NCBI RefSeq assembly: GCF_900109365.1
Contig: NZ_FNZR01000003.1
Span: 682,001-746,000 of the forward strand
Direction of reading: 5' to 3'
DNA length: 64,000 nt
From: Parapedobacter koreensis
GTDB lineage: Bacteria; Bacteroidota; Bacteroidia; Sphingobacteriales; Sphingobacteriaceae
Part shown: one piece after another, positions 28,549 through 36,639 of the stretch
Layout of the letters: every line of letters begins with the position of its first letter
Numbering within the stretch: the stretch's first letter is position 1
The notes under the pieces: generated by a model
Seen by the model: only the letters and a program-made list of their open reading frames with translations
What the model was told of the DNA's origin: nothing
The model's database searches: none
Translations under genes and position numbers: made by a program

Positions 28549-29278
28549 GTTTGTAATCAGATTCGAATTGATGGGGAGTGATAGCTTGGAAAACAACGGT
28601 ATCACCGGCTTTCAACAACGTGGGCTGCGCACGGTGGGGATCAAAAAGTCGAAGTGGGGTACGGCCAATAATTTGCCATCCGCCCGGTGTTTCCAGTGAG
28701 TAAATACCGGTCTGTTTTCCGGCAATGCCCACGGACCCGGCAGGCACAGCGCTACGGGGACTGGCTCTGCGCGGCGTTGCCAAACGATCAGGCAATCCAC
28801 CTAAATAGGCAAATCCCGGTGTAAAGCCGATGAGATGTACTCGATAAATGGCTGTACGGTGCAACTGGATAAGCTCATCGGGGGTCATGCCGTGTTCCTG
28901 CGCTACTTCTTCCAAATCGGGGCCAAATCGATCGCCATAGCAGACAGGGATCATAATGGGCATTGCTTCGGCCGCGACAATACCTGTCTCCTTGTACTTA
29001 AGCGTATTCAGGTAATTGAAAATCCGCTCAAAACAATGGATACCTGTGAGGGTGCTGGCTTGGATGACCACCATGGGGTCAAAAAACAGGGTCAATGTGG
29101 TGTAGGCGGGTACGGATGCGCGAAATCCGTCGAACGGGTTGTCGTGCAGCAAGGTGTTGAAGCGGCTAATCTGCTGCAAGTGATCGGCACGCAATTCTTC
29201 GCCGAAATCAAGCGTAACCGCATATTCGCTCAACGCATAGATGACGAATGTATCGGCTTTTTTTCGATATGAATCCAT
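28526..29278 (-). CDS. pxpB: 5-oxoprolinase subunit B (KipI/AHS1 family)
   Basis: 250 aa allophanate-hydrolase-subunit-1-like protein. Family motifs: SEYAVTLDFG near the start, IPVCYGDRFGPDLEEVAQ in the middle, HLIGFTPGFAYLGGLPDRLATPRR near 150-175 and the GSVGIAGKQTGIYSLETPGGWQIIGRT end. It overlaps pxpC by about 23 bases. In Bacillus the homologue KipI also inhibits the sporulation kinase KinA, but in this non-sporulating phylum the metabolic role is the sensible one. First of the pxp set, 62 bases after the TauE-like gene. Confidence 0.94.
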   Translation of the reverse strand: MDSYRKKADTFVIYALSEYAVTLDFGEELRADHLQQISRFNTLLHDNPFDGFRASVPAYTTLTLFFDPMVVIQASTLTGIHCFERIFNYLNTLKYKETGIVAAEAMPIMIPVCYGDRFGPDLEEVAQEHGMTPDELIQLHRTAIYRVHLIGFTPGFAYLGGLPDRLATPRRASPRSAVPAGSVGIAGKQTGIYSLETPGGWQIIGRTPLRLFDPHRAQPTLLKAGDTVVFQAITPHQFESDYKHDAYPYS

Positions 29279-29340
29279 CCTTCCCGTATAAATTAATCAA
29301 TGATAGGAAAAATTCATAAGCGGTCAAAGCGCTGTGGCGG

Positions 29341-30096
29341 CTAAATCAATAAAACAAGCGTGGCGACCACCGTCAAGGCAATCATAAGTGTTCTGAATCG
29401 TTGTTCTGGTAGAATCTTGACCAGTTGGATACCGATGGTGCCGCCAAGGATGATGAAAGGCAGTGCGGTCAAATCAAGCAGAAAGCCTGAGACCGTGAGG
29501 TTATCCCATACGAAGGCTTGCAGCGGAATTTTTAAGTAATTTAACGTCATGATAAACCAGGCTCCAGTGGCGACGAAGGCAAATTTTGGCAAGCGCATGG
29601 CGAGTAGGTATACGGTCAGGATGGGGCCGGCGGCATTGCCAATCATGGTGGAGAACCCCAGCGCTAACCCAATAAATGGAGCGAACCAGCGCGATGCGGT
29701 GATATCTTCGAGTTTGTCGGTCCGGCTGGTGACATACATGGCTCCTATCCCTAATAAAATGCATCCAGCCATCATCACCCGGAAACCGGACTCGGGAACC
29801 TGATGTCCCAGTACCAGCGCGATCACCAAACCCAACAGCGCCCAGGGCATGGGCTTAAAGACGAGTGCGCGATGGAATTTCTTGCGGTAGTAGATAACGG
29901 CCAACAGATCGGCCATGCACAGCATCGGGAGCACAATGCCCGTGGAGTTCTTGGCACCAAACAGCAGTGCGAAAACAGGCACCGTGAGTGTGCCAATATT
30001 GGGGATGCCCGTCTTGGACATGCCGATAAGCGTCGCACAAAAGAAAAATAACGCCCAATCCGAAGTACTGTGAAGCAAATGGGACAGATCAGGCAT
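29341..30096 (-). CDS. TauE/SafE-family anion exporter
   Basis: A 251 aa membrane protein with eight hydrophobic helices and the TauE/SafE pattern: GMSKTGIPNIGTLTVPVFALLFGAKNSTGIVLP in the first third and a related repeat, GFSTMIGNAAGPILTVYLLAMRLPK, in the second half. Members move sulfite, sulfoacetate or other organic anions; the one here is not next to sulfur genes but sits between a HAD phosphatase (eight-base overlap) and the pxp operon. Cargo unknown. Confidence 0.87.
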   Translation of the reverse strand: MPDLSHLLHSTSDWALFFFCATLIGMSKTGIPNIGTLTVPVFALLFGAKNSTGIVLPMLCMADLLAVIYYRKKFHRALVFKPMPWALLGLVIALVLGHQVPESGFRVMMAGCILLGIGAMYVTSRTDKLEDITASRWFAPFIGLALGFSTMIGNAAGPILTVYLLAMRLPKFAFVATGAWFIMTLNYLKIPLQAFVWDNLTVSGFLLDLTALPFIILGGTIGIQLVKILPEQRFRTLMIALTVVATLVLLI

Positions 30097-30757
30097 GGCG
30101 CAGCGTTAGGAGCTGTTTTACCCGTTGGATGTCCACATCATAGTAATCGTTGATATAGTGCTGGCAAGGTGGAAGCTGCTCCCTGGTATGTGAGGTGAGC
30201 ACCCCAACTACTTTGGCACCGGCGTTGATGGCGGCCGATACGCCCGAAAATGAATCTTCAAAAATAACGCAGTTTTCCGGCCGCACGCCGAGGTTGCTGG
30301 CTGACTTGAGGTATATCTGCGGATCGGGCTTATGCGCCGTCACGTCTTCGCTGGCCAAGATCGACTCCATTTGCGATTCAAAGCCCAATCCACCCATGAT
30401 CAAATCAAGGTTGGCGCGCGGTGCCGATGTAGCCACCCCGGTATGGAACCCTTCAGCCTTAAGTGCGGCAAGAAATTCCAGAAATCCATTTATCGGTTTG
30501 ACCTGCGTTTTGTAGATTTCGCGGAAAAGCCCTTCTTTCTCATTCTCCAGGCGGGTGAATTCATCGTCGGTAATGATACGTTTGAAGAAGTAGTTCATGA
30601 TGTAGCTGTTGTGCTTGCCATACATGTGGTCTTCAAATTCCTGCTCGGTATAGGAAACGTTGTACTTATCGAAAAACTGTTTAAATGCTTCTGTGTGATA
30701 AGGGTTGGTATGGGCGATGACTCCATCCATGTCAAAAATGACTGCGTATTTTTCCAT
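30089..30757 (-). CDS. HAD-superfamily phosphatase (beta-phosphoglucomutase-like)
   Basis: 222 aa cytosolic hydrolase. Motif I DMDGVIAHT (nucleophile Asp near 9), motif II VATSAPRANL near 113, the motif III Lys in AHKPDPQIYL and motif IV FEDSFSGVSAAINAGA near 168 are all intact; the cap is of the small helical C1 kind. The protein resembles the beta-phosphoglucomutase/sugar-phosphatase branch; substrate not resolved. It is the first gene of a run HAD-TauE-pxpB-pxpC-pxpA-permease with overlaps or short gaps, and the start codon is only four bases after a consensus -7 box. Confidence 0.88.
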   Translation of the reverse strand: MEKYAVIFDMDGVIAHTNPYHTEAFKQFFDKYNVSYTEQEFEDHMYGKHNSYIMNYFFKRIITDDEFTRLENEKEGLFREIYKTQVKPINGFLEFLAALKAEGFHTGVATSAPRANLDLIMGGLGFESQMESILASEDVTAHKPDPQIYLKSASNLGVRPENCVIFEDSFSGVSAAINAGAKVVGVLTSHTREQLPPCQHYINDYYDVDIQRVKQLLTLRHA

Positions 30758-30761
30758 GGTG

Positions 30762-30789
30762 CAAAGATAGCGCTTTTATCGTGGTTCAA
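30762..30789 (-). promoter_or_regulatory. Promoter of the HAD-TauE-pxp run
   Basis: Minus-strand -7 box TATCTTTG at 30762-30769 and a TTG at 30787-30789, 17 bases upstream. The ATG at 30757 follows the -7 box by four bases, so the mRNA should be leaderless or nearly so. The promoter overlaps the stop of the multicopper oxidase gene. Confidence 0.5.
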
Positions 30790-32912
30790 TACATAAATGT
30801 AAGCCCGCCACCCCAGCCCATATCGCTGTCATAATGGCTGGAAAGCGCAAGGTATTTAGTGAGGATGTATTTGGCTCCAACTGTGTATTCCCGGTCGCTG
30901 TTATACATGCCGCGCAGCCTCAACCGTGCGGTGACGGGGATATCGTCGCGCTGGATTTGCAGGCGTACATAGCCATTGTGGTTTACGCGTAGGTCGGCCA
31001 CGATAAACCACGGAAGGGTGTATTGCACACCGATGTGGAATGCGTCGCGGTCATCCTTCGTGTTGACTTGTCCAAACCAGTTATGGTCTGCATGCCCACC
31101 TTCGCGATACCGCCATTCCCATCCGGCAAAGGCTATCAGGAATTGGTTGCGATCGATATACCTGCCGAAGCGGGTATCTACCTCATAACCTCGGCGGTTG
31201 TTAGGGCCCAGGTGCCAATCAGTCTGCCAAGCCCACCGGGTGTTTTCCAACGCAACGTCGCCGTCGCTGGCATTACTTTCGATACTGATCTCCGCACCCA
31301 GGTAAAAGCGCCGATCATCGGCGTACACGATACGCAGTGCCCGCTCGGGATTGGGGATTTGCGGATTCGGGGGCGAATCTTCATAGCTGAAAATCCGCCC
31401 CATGCCACTCATCATATGATAAAGGATATGACAGTGGAAAAACCAGTCGCCATACGCCTCATCGGCATGTAATTCGAGCGTATCGGTCTCCATGGGCATG
31501 ATGTCCAGTACGTTTTTCAGCGGGGCATGGTCGCCCTGACCATTGACGACACGGAAGAAATGGCCATGTAGGTGCATTGGATGGCGCATCATGGAATTGT
31601 TGGTCAGGACGATGCGGATATTTTCCCCTTTTCGGATAAGGATTTTGTCACTTTCGGAGACGGTCTTGTTGTCCATGGTCCACACGTACCGATTCATGTT
31701 GCCGGTAAGTTCAAAGTGGAGCGTACGAAATGGCTTGTTGGGCAATGTGGTCGGAGAAGGGGATCGCAGCATGGCATAGTTTAGCGTCAGTGGTTGCGTA
31801 CCTTCGGGGTACATCACGGCATTCATGTCCATTTGCTGCAGGCTCATGTTCATGCCCATGTCCTTCATGTTGCCGCCCACGGTCATCATGCCGTTCATCA
31901 TCTTCATTCCTTCGAAATAGTCTAACCGGCCAAGGGGCTGCTTGAGTTGCTTCACGCCGTCGCCCAACCATAGGGAAGCTTGGCCCATACGGTCTTCGGA
32001 CGTGGCCACCAATTCGTAGGCGGTACCATCTGCGGGAACGGAAACCTCCACGTCATAGGTTTCAGACACACCGATGATAAGTCGGTCTACGGTGACGGGT
32101 TCGACATCCGCACCATCCGAAGCCACCACCGTTATCGGCCCGCCCGCATAGGTAAGCCAGAAATAGGTGGACGAACTGCCATTGATGATTCTTACCCGTA
32201 CCTTGTCGCCTTTGCGGTACTTGGCCTGCTGTGCAGTCCGGCCGTTCACGAGGAAACGTTCGTAGTAGACATCGCTCACGTCCATGGCATGCATCCGTTT
32301 CCATTCGTTAGCCAGTTTGGTGCCGAAATGCCCGGATAGCAATCCTTCGCCGTAGTTTTGAGTGGCTCGTTTCTGGATACCATACCAATCCGTGGCGCGG
32401 TGCAGTGATCGCTCAATCTGGTGTGGATTTTCATCGCTCCAGTCACTCAGCAGCATCACTTCCTCGTTTGCCGTTTGCTCTCCCCGTTTATGAATGATGA
32501 AAGCACCATACATACCCACTTGTTCCTGTAGCATCGTGTGTGAATGGTACCAGTAAGTGCCGCTCTGGCGGATGGGAAACCGATAGATGTGTGTGCTCAT
32601 TGGCAGAATAGGGGCGGTGGTGAGATACGGCACACCATCCTGTTCGTTGGGGAGAAGCAACCCATGCCAGTGGATGGATGTCTCGTGGTGCATGTGGTTG
32701 TGCACATGGATTTCGGCAGTGTCCCCTTCGGTAAAATGGAGGGCAGGGGCAGGCAGTTGCCCATTGATGGCAATCGCCTTTCGGGGTTTGCCGGTATAGT
32801 TGACCACCGTATCCGTAATACTCAAGTCATACCGCACCGTGCGTTGCGCAAATGCGGTAGAAGCGCTTGCCAGCAGTAGCGTTAGGTAACCGATATGGCG
32901 GAGTACCTTCAT
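30786..32912 (-). CDS. Multicopper oxidase fused to a CopB-like outer-membrane barrel
   Basis: 708 aa. Signal peptide (to about 22), three cupredoxin domains (about 25-510) and a C-terminal beta-rich domain (about 520-708). Copper ligands are complete: SIHWHGLLLP, YWYHSHTMLQEQ, RHPMHLHGHFFRV and FHCHILYHMMSGM, where Cys and the last Met belong to the type 1 site. A Met-rich stretch, MKDMGMNMSLQQMDM, resembles those of CueO/CopA that collect Cu(I). The C-terminal part has amphipathic strands such as QFLIAFAGWEWRYREGG and ends GGGLTFMY, as outer-membrane barrels do; it matches CopB. Thus oxidase and barrel, usually two genes (copA-copB), are one chain here. The start overlaps the DUF3347 gene by four bases. 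Confidence 0.88.
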   Translation of the reverse strand: MKVLRHIGYLTLLLASASTAFAQRTVRYDLSITDTVVNYTGKPRKAIAINGQLPAPALHFTEGDTAEIHVHNHMHHETSIHWHGLLLPNEQDGVPYLTTAPILPMSTHIYRFPIRQSGTYWYHSHTMLQEQVGMYGAFIIHKRGEQTANEEVMLLSDWSDENPHQIERSLHRATDWYGIQKRATQNYGEGLLSGHFGTKLANEWKRMHAMDVSDVYYERFLVNGRTAQQAKYRKGDKVRVRIINGSSSTYFWLTYAGGPITVVASDGADVEPVTVDRLIIGVSETYDVEVSVPADGTAYELVATSEDRMGQASLWLGDGVKQLKQPLGRLDYFEGMKMMNGMMTVGGNMKDMGMNMSLQQMDMNAVMYPEGTQPLTLNYAMLRSPSPTTLPNKPFRTLHFELTGNMNRYVWTMDNKTVSESDKILIRKGENIRIVLTNNSMMRHPMHLHGHFFRVVNGQGDHAPLKNVLDIMPMETDTLELHADEAYGDWFFHCHILYHMMSGMGRIFSYEDSPPNPQIPNPERALRIVYADDRRFYLGAEISIESNASDGDVALENTRWAWQTDWHLGPNNRRGYEVDTRFGRYIDRNQFLIAFAGWEWRYREGGHADHNWFGQVNTKDDRDAFHIGVQYTLPWFIVADLRVNHNGYVRLQIQRDDIPVTARLRLRGMYNSDREYTVGAKYILTKYLALSSHYDSDMGWGGGLTFMY

Positions 32913-33736
32913 TCGTGCTGGTGACTTTCCGAAGCGCCTGCGCCGATGGTTTCCACGACGCTACCGCAGGTAAGCATCATGTCGCCATAATACGGGTTGC
33001 GGATGGCTTTTTCAGGGCTCAACCAGTTGGCGCCTTTCCCTTGGTTGTACATGGGGCAGTGCTGATAATATACGCTATCGGATGGGAGATTGGCTTTGGT
33101 CAGCGTATACATGCTCTCGGAGAGCGTAGCGAACTTCGCCCGCTGGTCCGCAATGGATTTTGCCTTGCCGACCTCCGCCGTCAAGGACGATGTCTTCTTT
33201 GCTTCAGGGGTGGAAATACCTTCCAATTGCTTTGCCAACGCCTTGGTAAGCGCAGGCACCTCGCTAGGTTTGTTTGCCACCAGCGCATCCTTCAAGGCAA
33301 AATAGGCTTGAAGCACCCCATCTATGGGCTTTGCCATGCCGGTAGACCCGTGTGCATGTGATTCAGTCGAAGGTTGGTTGCCTGCGAGCGCTGCGGCCTG
33401 TGGCGCGCGTGCATACTGGCAGCAGGTTTCCAGCTCTGCGTAGGCTTCCGCTGGAGCAAGGTAGCGTTCATTGTCATAACCGGCATAGGCCACCCGCTTC
33501 AGTACGTCATCAGGCGTGGTAACGGCCGGATCGTAGGTGATAGTGGCCATCTGGGTATCGCCATCCCAGGATACGGCCGCTTCGCCTTTTTTGGAACCGC
33601 TGTTTTCGATGGTTTTTTTGCACAGACCACAGTTGCCGGCGATGCGGACACTCACGGTCTGTGTAGGAGATACCTGCGCTGCCTGTACCAGTACGCTTGC
33701 AAAAAGCAATACCGTTGATAATCCAATTTTATTCAT
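32909..33736 (-). CDS. HMA plus DUF3347 periplasmic copper-binding protein
   Basis: A 275 aa exported protein: signal peptide (MNKIGLSTVLLFASVLVQA), an HMA-like metal domain whose GNCGLCKKTIE gives a CxxC pair, a His-containing linker, and a DUF3347 domain (about 135-275) ending in the family signature YYQHCPMYNQGKGANWLS and YGDMMLTCGSVVETI with Cys, Met and His ligands; the final residues are SHQHE. It probably hands Cu(I) between pump and oxidase in the periplasm. The ATG at 33736 is used; the frame reaches a TTG three codons upstream that lacks support. Follows the small HMA protein by 13 bases. Confidence 0.87.
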   Translation of the reverse strand: MNKIGLSTVLLFASVLVQAAQVSPTQTVSVRIAGNCGLCKKTIENSGSKKGEAAVSWDGDTQMATITYDPAVTTPDDVLKRVAYAGYDNERYLAPAEAYAELETCCQYARAPQAAALAGNQPSTESHAHGSTGMAKPIDGVLQAYFALKDALVANKPSEVPALTKALAKQLEGISTPEAKKTSSLTAEVGKAKSIADQRAKFATLSESMYTLTKANLPSDSVYYQHCPMYNQGKGANWLSPEKAIRNPYYGDMMLTCGSVVETIGAGASESHQHE

Positions 33737-33749
33737 GATAGCCAACGAT

Positions 33750-33968
33750 TTATACAGTTAACGATTCCGCTTTGAATCCGGCTTTGCCGACCGCCGCGAT
33801 GATGGTTTCTTTGGTAGCGGCATTAGCGTCTACGGTCAGTATCTTATTGGGGTTGTCGATGTCTACCTGCCATTTCCCTTCGCCGACGGCTTGATTGAGT
33901 GATGGCGTCACAGCTGCCAGGCAGCCTCCACAATGGATGGTCGTTTTGAATTTGAGTTGCTCGTTCAT
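33750..33968 (-). CDS. Small heavy-metal-associated (HMA) copper chaperone
   Basis: A 72 aa single-domain protein with the ferredoxin-like HMA pattern and the metal motif HCGGC at about residues 12-16, followed by the usual LNQAVGEGKWQVDIDNPNKILTV strands. It resembles CopZ and the soluble HMA domains of copper pumps. No signal peptide, so it acts in the cytosol and most likely delivers Cu(I) to the ATPase encoded 21 bases upstream. Confidence 0.88.
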   Translation of the reverse strand: MNEQLKFKTTIHCGGCLAAVTPSLNQAVGEGKWQVDIDNPNKILTVDANAATKETIIAAVGKAGFKAESLTV

Positions 33969-33989
33969 TTTGTTATGTATTTTGTGTTT

Positions 33990-36413
33990 TTATTTCCATT
34001 TGAGCCGCAGGCTGTTGCCCACCACGCTTACGCTGCTGAGTGCCATGGCAGCCCCGGCAATCATCGGATCCAGTAGAAAGCCATTGATTGGATAAAGCAA
34101 TCCCGCAGCTATGGGGATGCCGATGATATTATAGATAAACGCCCAGAAAAGATTTTGTTTGATAGCAGCCACCGTTTTCCGCGAAAGCTGGATCGCTTGC
34201 GATACCTTGGTCAGATCGCTGGAAATAATGGTCATCTTGGCCACATCCATGGCAATGTCGCTTCCCTTGCCCATGGCAATGCTTACATCGGACTGGGCAA
34301 GGGCATTGCTGTCGTTGATGCCATCGCCTACCATGCCAACTACCTTGCCCTGGGTTTGCAAATCCTTGATGAAATCTGCTTTTTGTGCGGGTAAGACATT
34401 TGCCCGATAATGCAAAATGCCGGTTTGTTTGGCCACGGCCTGTGCGGTTTGTTCATTATCACCGGTCAGCATATATACGTCCACGCCTGCGGATTGCAGG
34501 CGACTGATGGCTTCCACAGACGTGGGTTTTATTTTGTCGGCGATGGCAATGGCGGCTAATAACGCCGTTTCGTCCGCGAAATGGATAACGGTATGGGCCA
34601 GTTCCAACTGTTTCCCTATCCATAGCTTGGCTTCTTCGCCAATGGCTATTCCTCGGTCTTGCAGCAGTACCGCATTGCCAATGAGGTAATTTTTTCCGGC
34701 ATAGGTACCCTGTATCCCTTGTCCGGAGATGTTTGTTATCTCCAAGCCTTGGAGGAATATGGAGTCACCATGCAGTGCATTCACCACAGCGTCAGCCAGG
34801 GGATGTTCAGATGATTTTTCGATACTGTATAGGATATTGCGCAGTTCGTCAGTTTCCAAGGTAAACCAATGCTGTGCCACTACTTCCGGTTTGCCCTCGG
34901 TAATGGTGCCGGTCTTATCAAGGATGATGGTATTAAGTTTTTTTGCCCGTTCGAGGCTTTCGGCATCCTTGATGAGGATGCCCTGCTCGGCGCCTTTGCC
35001 AATACCGACCATGATCGCCGTAGGCGTGGCCAGTCCCAATGCGCAGGGGCAGGCGATGACCAGCACGGTAACCAGGGCCAACAGGCCATGCGTGAAACCT
35101 TCCTGACCATCAAATACCAGCCACAGTACCAGACTTAGGATGGCAATGCCGATAACGATGGGTACGAATATACCAGCAATCTTGTCGACCAACTTCTGCA
35201 CGGGTGCCTTGCTGCCTTGTGCATCCTGCACCAACTTGATGATTTGCCCAAGGAGCGTTTCGCTACCTATTTTCTCGGCCTTGAACTGAAAGCTGCCTTT
35301 TTGGTTGATGGTGCCAGCAAAAACAGGAGAACCCGTTTGCTTCGCTACAGGGACAGGCTCACCACTGATCATGCTTTCATCTACGTAGGAACTGCCGGAG
35401 ACCAACATACCGTCTACGGCTACTTTTTCACCGGGCTTCACCAACAAGATGTCGCCCACCTTTACCTTGGCAACAGGCATTTCCACCTGATGACCGCCGT
35501 GGTGCACCACCGTCACGGTTTTGGGCTGCAGTCCCATCAGCTTCTTGATGGCCGATGAGGTGTTGCCCTTTGCCCGTTCTTCCAATAGCTTGCCCAAGAG
35601 GATAAAAGCGATGACGACACCCGCCGTTTCAAAATACGTGTGGGCATGCAAACCACGGCTGTGCCAGAAATCGGGAAACAGGGTGTTGAACACACTAAAG
35701 AGGTAAGCCACCCCTGTACTCAGTGCAACCAAGGTATCCATGTTTGCCGAGCGGTGTCTGGCCTGTTTGTAAGCTCCGATGAAAAACTGGCGGCCAAAGA
35801 CGAAGATAATGGGTGCAGCAAGCAAACCCATGGCGTAATTGGCCCATCCTTGGCTCATCAAACCGGGTATCATACCTATGATGACCAAAGGAATAGCCAG
35901 CGCGATGGCGCTGACGGTGCGCCGCTTAAGGGATTTAAAATGTGACTGTCGCATCGCATCCAATGAGTCTGCTGCTTCCTCGGTTTCTTCTACCATTAGA
36001 TCGTAGCCGATGGACTGCACGGCTGCCTTTAGCTGCTGGGCGTCGGTAATGCCGGGTATGTACTCCACTTGCGCGGTGGCATTGGCGTAGTTTACCGCGG
36101 CGGCAATCACGCCGGGCTGGGCTACAAGGATAGTTTCGGTGCTGTTGGCACAGGAAGCGCATGACAAATTGAGTACGGGAAACGATTTTTTCACCGTGGG
36201 CACGCCGTATCCAAGATCGCGGATCTTCTTTACCGCCTGCGGTACGGTGGTGGTTGCATCGGCGGCAGTGATGGCCGCGCGTTTATTGTTGAGCTCCACA
36301 TGGTGGTGACCAATCCCCGGCAGTTCGGCCAAGCCCTTGTCTACGATTAGCGCACAATGCTCGCTATCTACGTTTTCAAGCGGTAAATATATGATATCGT
36401 CTGAGCGTTCCAT
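33990..36413 (-). CDS. copA: Copper-exporting P-type ATPase
   Basis: 807 aa P1B-1 ATPase that pumps Cu(I) out of the cytosol. Two N-terminal HMA-like domains: the first (about 10-70) lacks the CxxC pair, with SEHCALIV in its place, and the second (about 77-140) has LSCASCANSTE. Then eight helices with IACPCALGLATPTA near 456, DKTGTITEGKPE with the phosphorylated Asp near 497, SSEHPLADAV and GDGINDSNALAQSDVSIAMG; NIIGIPIAAGLLYP and MALSSVSVVGNSLRL in the last helices are copper-type signatures. First gene of a four-gene copper operon. No CueR or CopY gene is near, so the regulator is elsewhere. Confidence 0.95.
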   Translation of the reverse strand: MERSDDIIYLPLENVDSEHCALIVDKGLAELPGIGHHHVELNNKRAAITAADATTTVPQAVKKIRDLGYGVPTVKKSFPVLNLSCASCANSTETILVAQPGVIAAAVNYANATAQVEYIPGITDAQQLKAAVQSIGYDLMVEETEEAADSLDAMRQSHFKSLKRRTVSAIALAIPLVIIGMIPGLMSQGWANYAMGLLAAPIIFVFGRQFFIGAYKQARHRSANMDTLVALSTGVAYLFSVFNTLFPDFWHSRGLHAHTYFETAGVVIAFILLGKLLEERAKGNTSSAIKKLMGLQPKTVTVVHHGGHQVEMPVAKVKVGDILLVKPGEKVAVDGMLVSGSSYVDESMISGEPVPVAKQTGSPVFAGTINQKGSFQFKAEKIGSETLLGQIIKLVQDAQGSKAPVQKLVDKIAGIFVPIVIGIAILSLVLWLVFDGQEGFTHGLLALVTVLVIACPCALGLATPTAIMVGIGKGAEQGILIKDAESLERAKKLNTIILDKTGTITEGKPEVVAQHWFTLETDELRNILYSIEKSSEHPLADAVVNALHGDSIFLQGLEITNISGQGIQGTYAGKNYLIGNAVLLQDRGIAIGEEAKLWIGKQLELAHTVIHFADETALLAAIAIADKIKPTSVEAISRLQSAGVDVYMLTGDNEQTAQAVAKQTGILHYRANVLPAQKADFIKDLQTQGKVVGMVGDGINDSNALAQSDVSIAMGKGSDIAMDVAKMTIISSDLTKVSQAIQLSRKTVAAIKQNLFWAFIYNIIGIPIAAGLLYPINGFLLDPMIAGAAMALSSVSVVGNSLRLKWK

Positions 36414-36433
36414 GATGCTATGCTTTACAAGGA

Positions 36434-36441
36434 CAAATATC
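36434..36441 (-). promoter_or_regulatory. Likely -7 box of the copper operon
   Basis: Minus-strand GATATTTG, one base from TAnnTTTG, 20 bases before the copA ATG at 36413. Repeats that may be an operator lie directly upstream. Confidence 0.4.
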
Positions 36442-36455
36442 GGTATAACGGGAAA

Positions 36456-36490
36456 GGGAATGTTTACACAATGGTGGGAAATGTTTATAC
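36456..36490 (-). repeat. Paired direct repeats upstream of copA, possible operator
   Basis: Plus-strand GGGAATGTTTACAC at 36456-36469 and GGGAAATGTTTATAC at 36476-36490 are two near copies starting 20 bases apart, about two helical turns. They cover the -33 region and beyond of the putative copA promoter, a normal place for a regulator to bind. Confidence 0.45.
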
Positions 36491-36574
36491 TTTATGGGTA
36501 TCATTGCCAATCATTGAAACCCTTACGGCAAACGATTAACACTATTTAACAAACAACGCAGCAAAAAATAATGT

Positions 36575-36582
36575 TACATTTG
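36575..36582 (+). promoter_or_regulatory. -7 promoter box for the M16 peptidase gene
   Basis: TACATTTG matches TAnnTTTG and is 57 bases before the ATG at 36640. No good -33 TTTG at normal spacing was found. Confidence 0.45.
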
Positions 36583-36639
36583 ACCGCTGGCCCTGTTGTA
36601 TCAAGCAGGTACAGCATCCGTTACACTAAATATTAACTT

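Noticed and set aside
29341-30096. Sulfite export role for the TauE-like protein in the sulfate pathway
   Set aside because: It is 23 kb from the sulfur operon and tightly linked to HAD and pxp genes instead.
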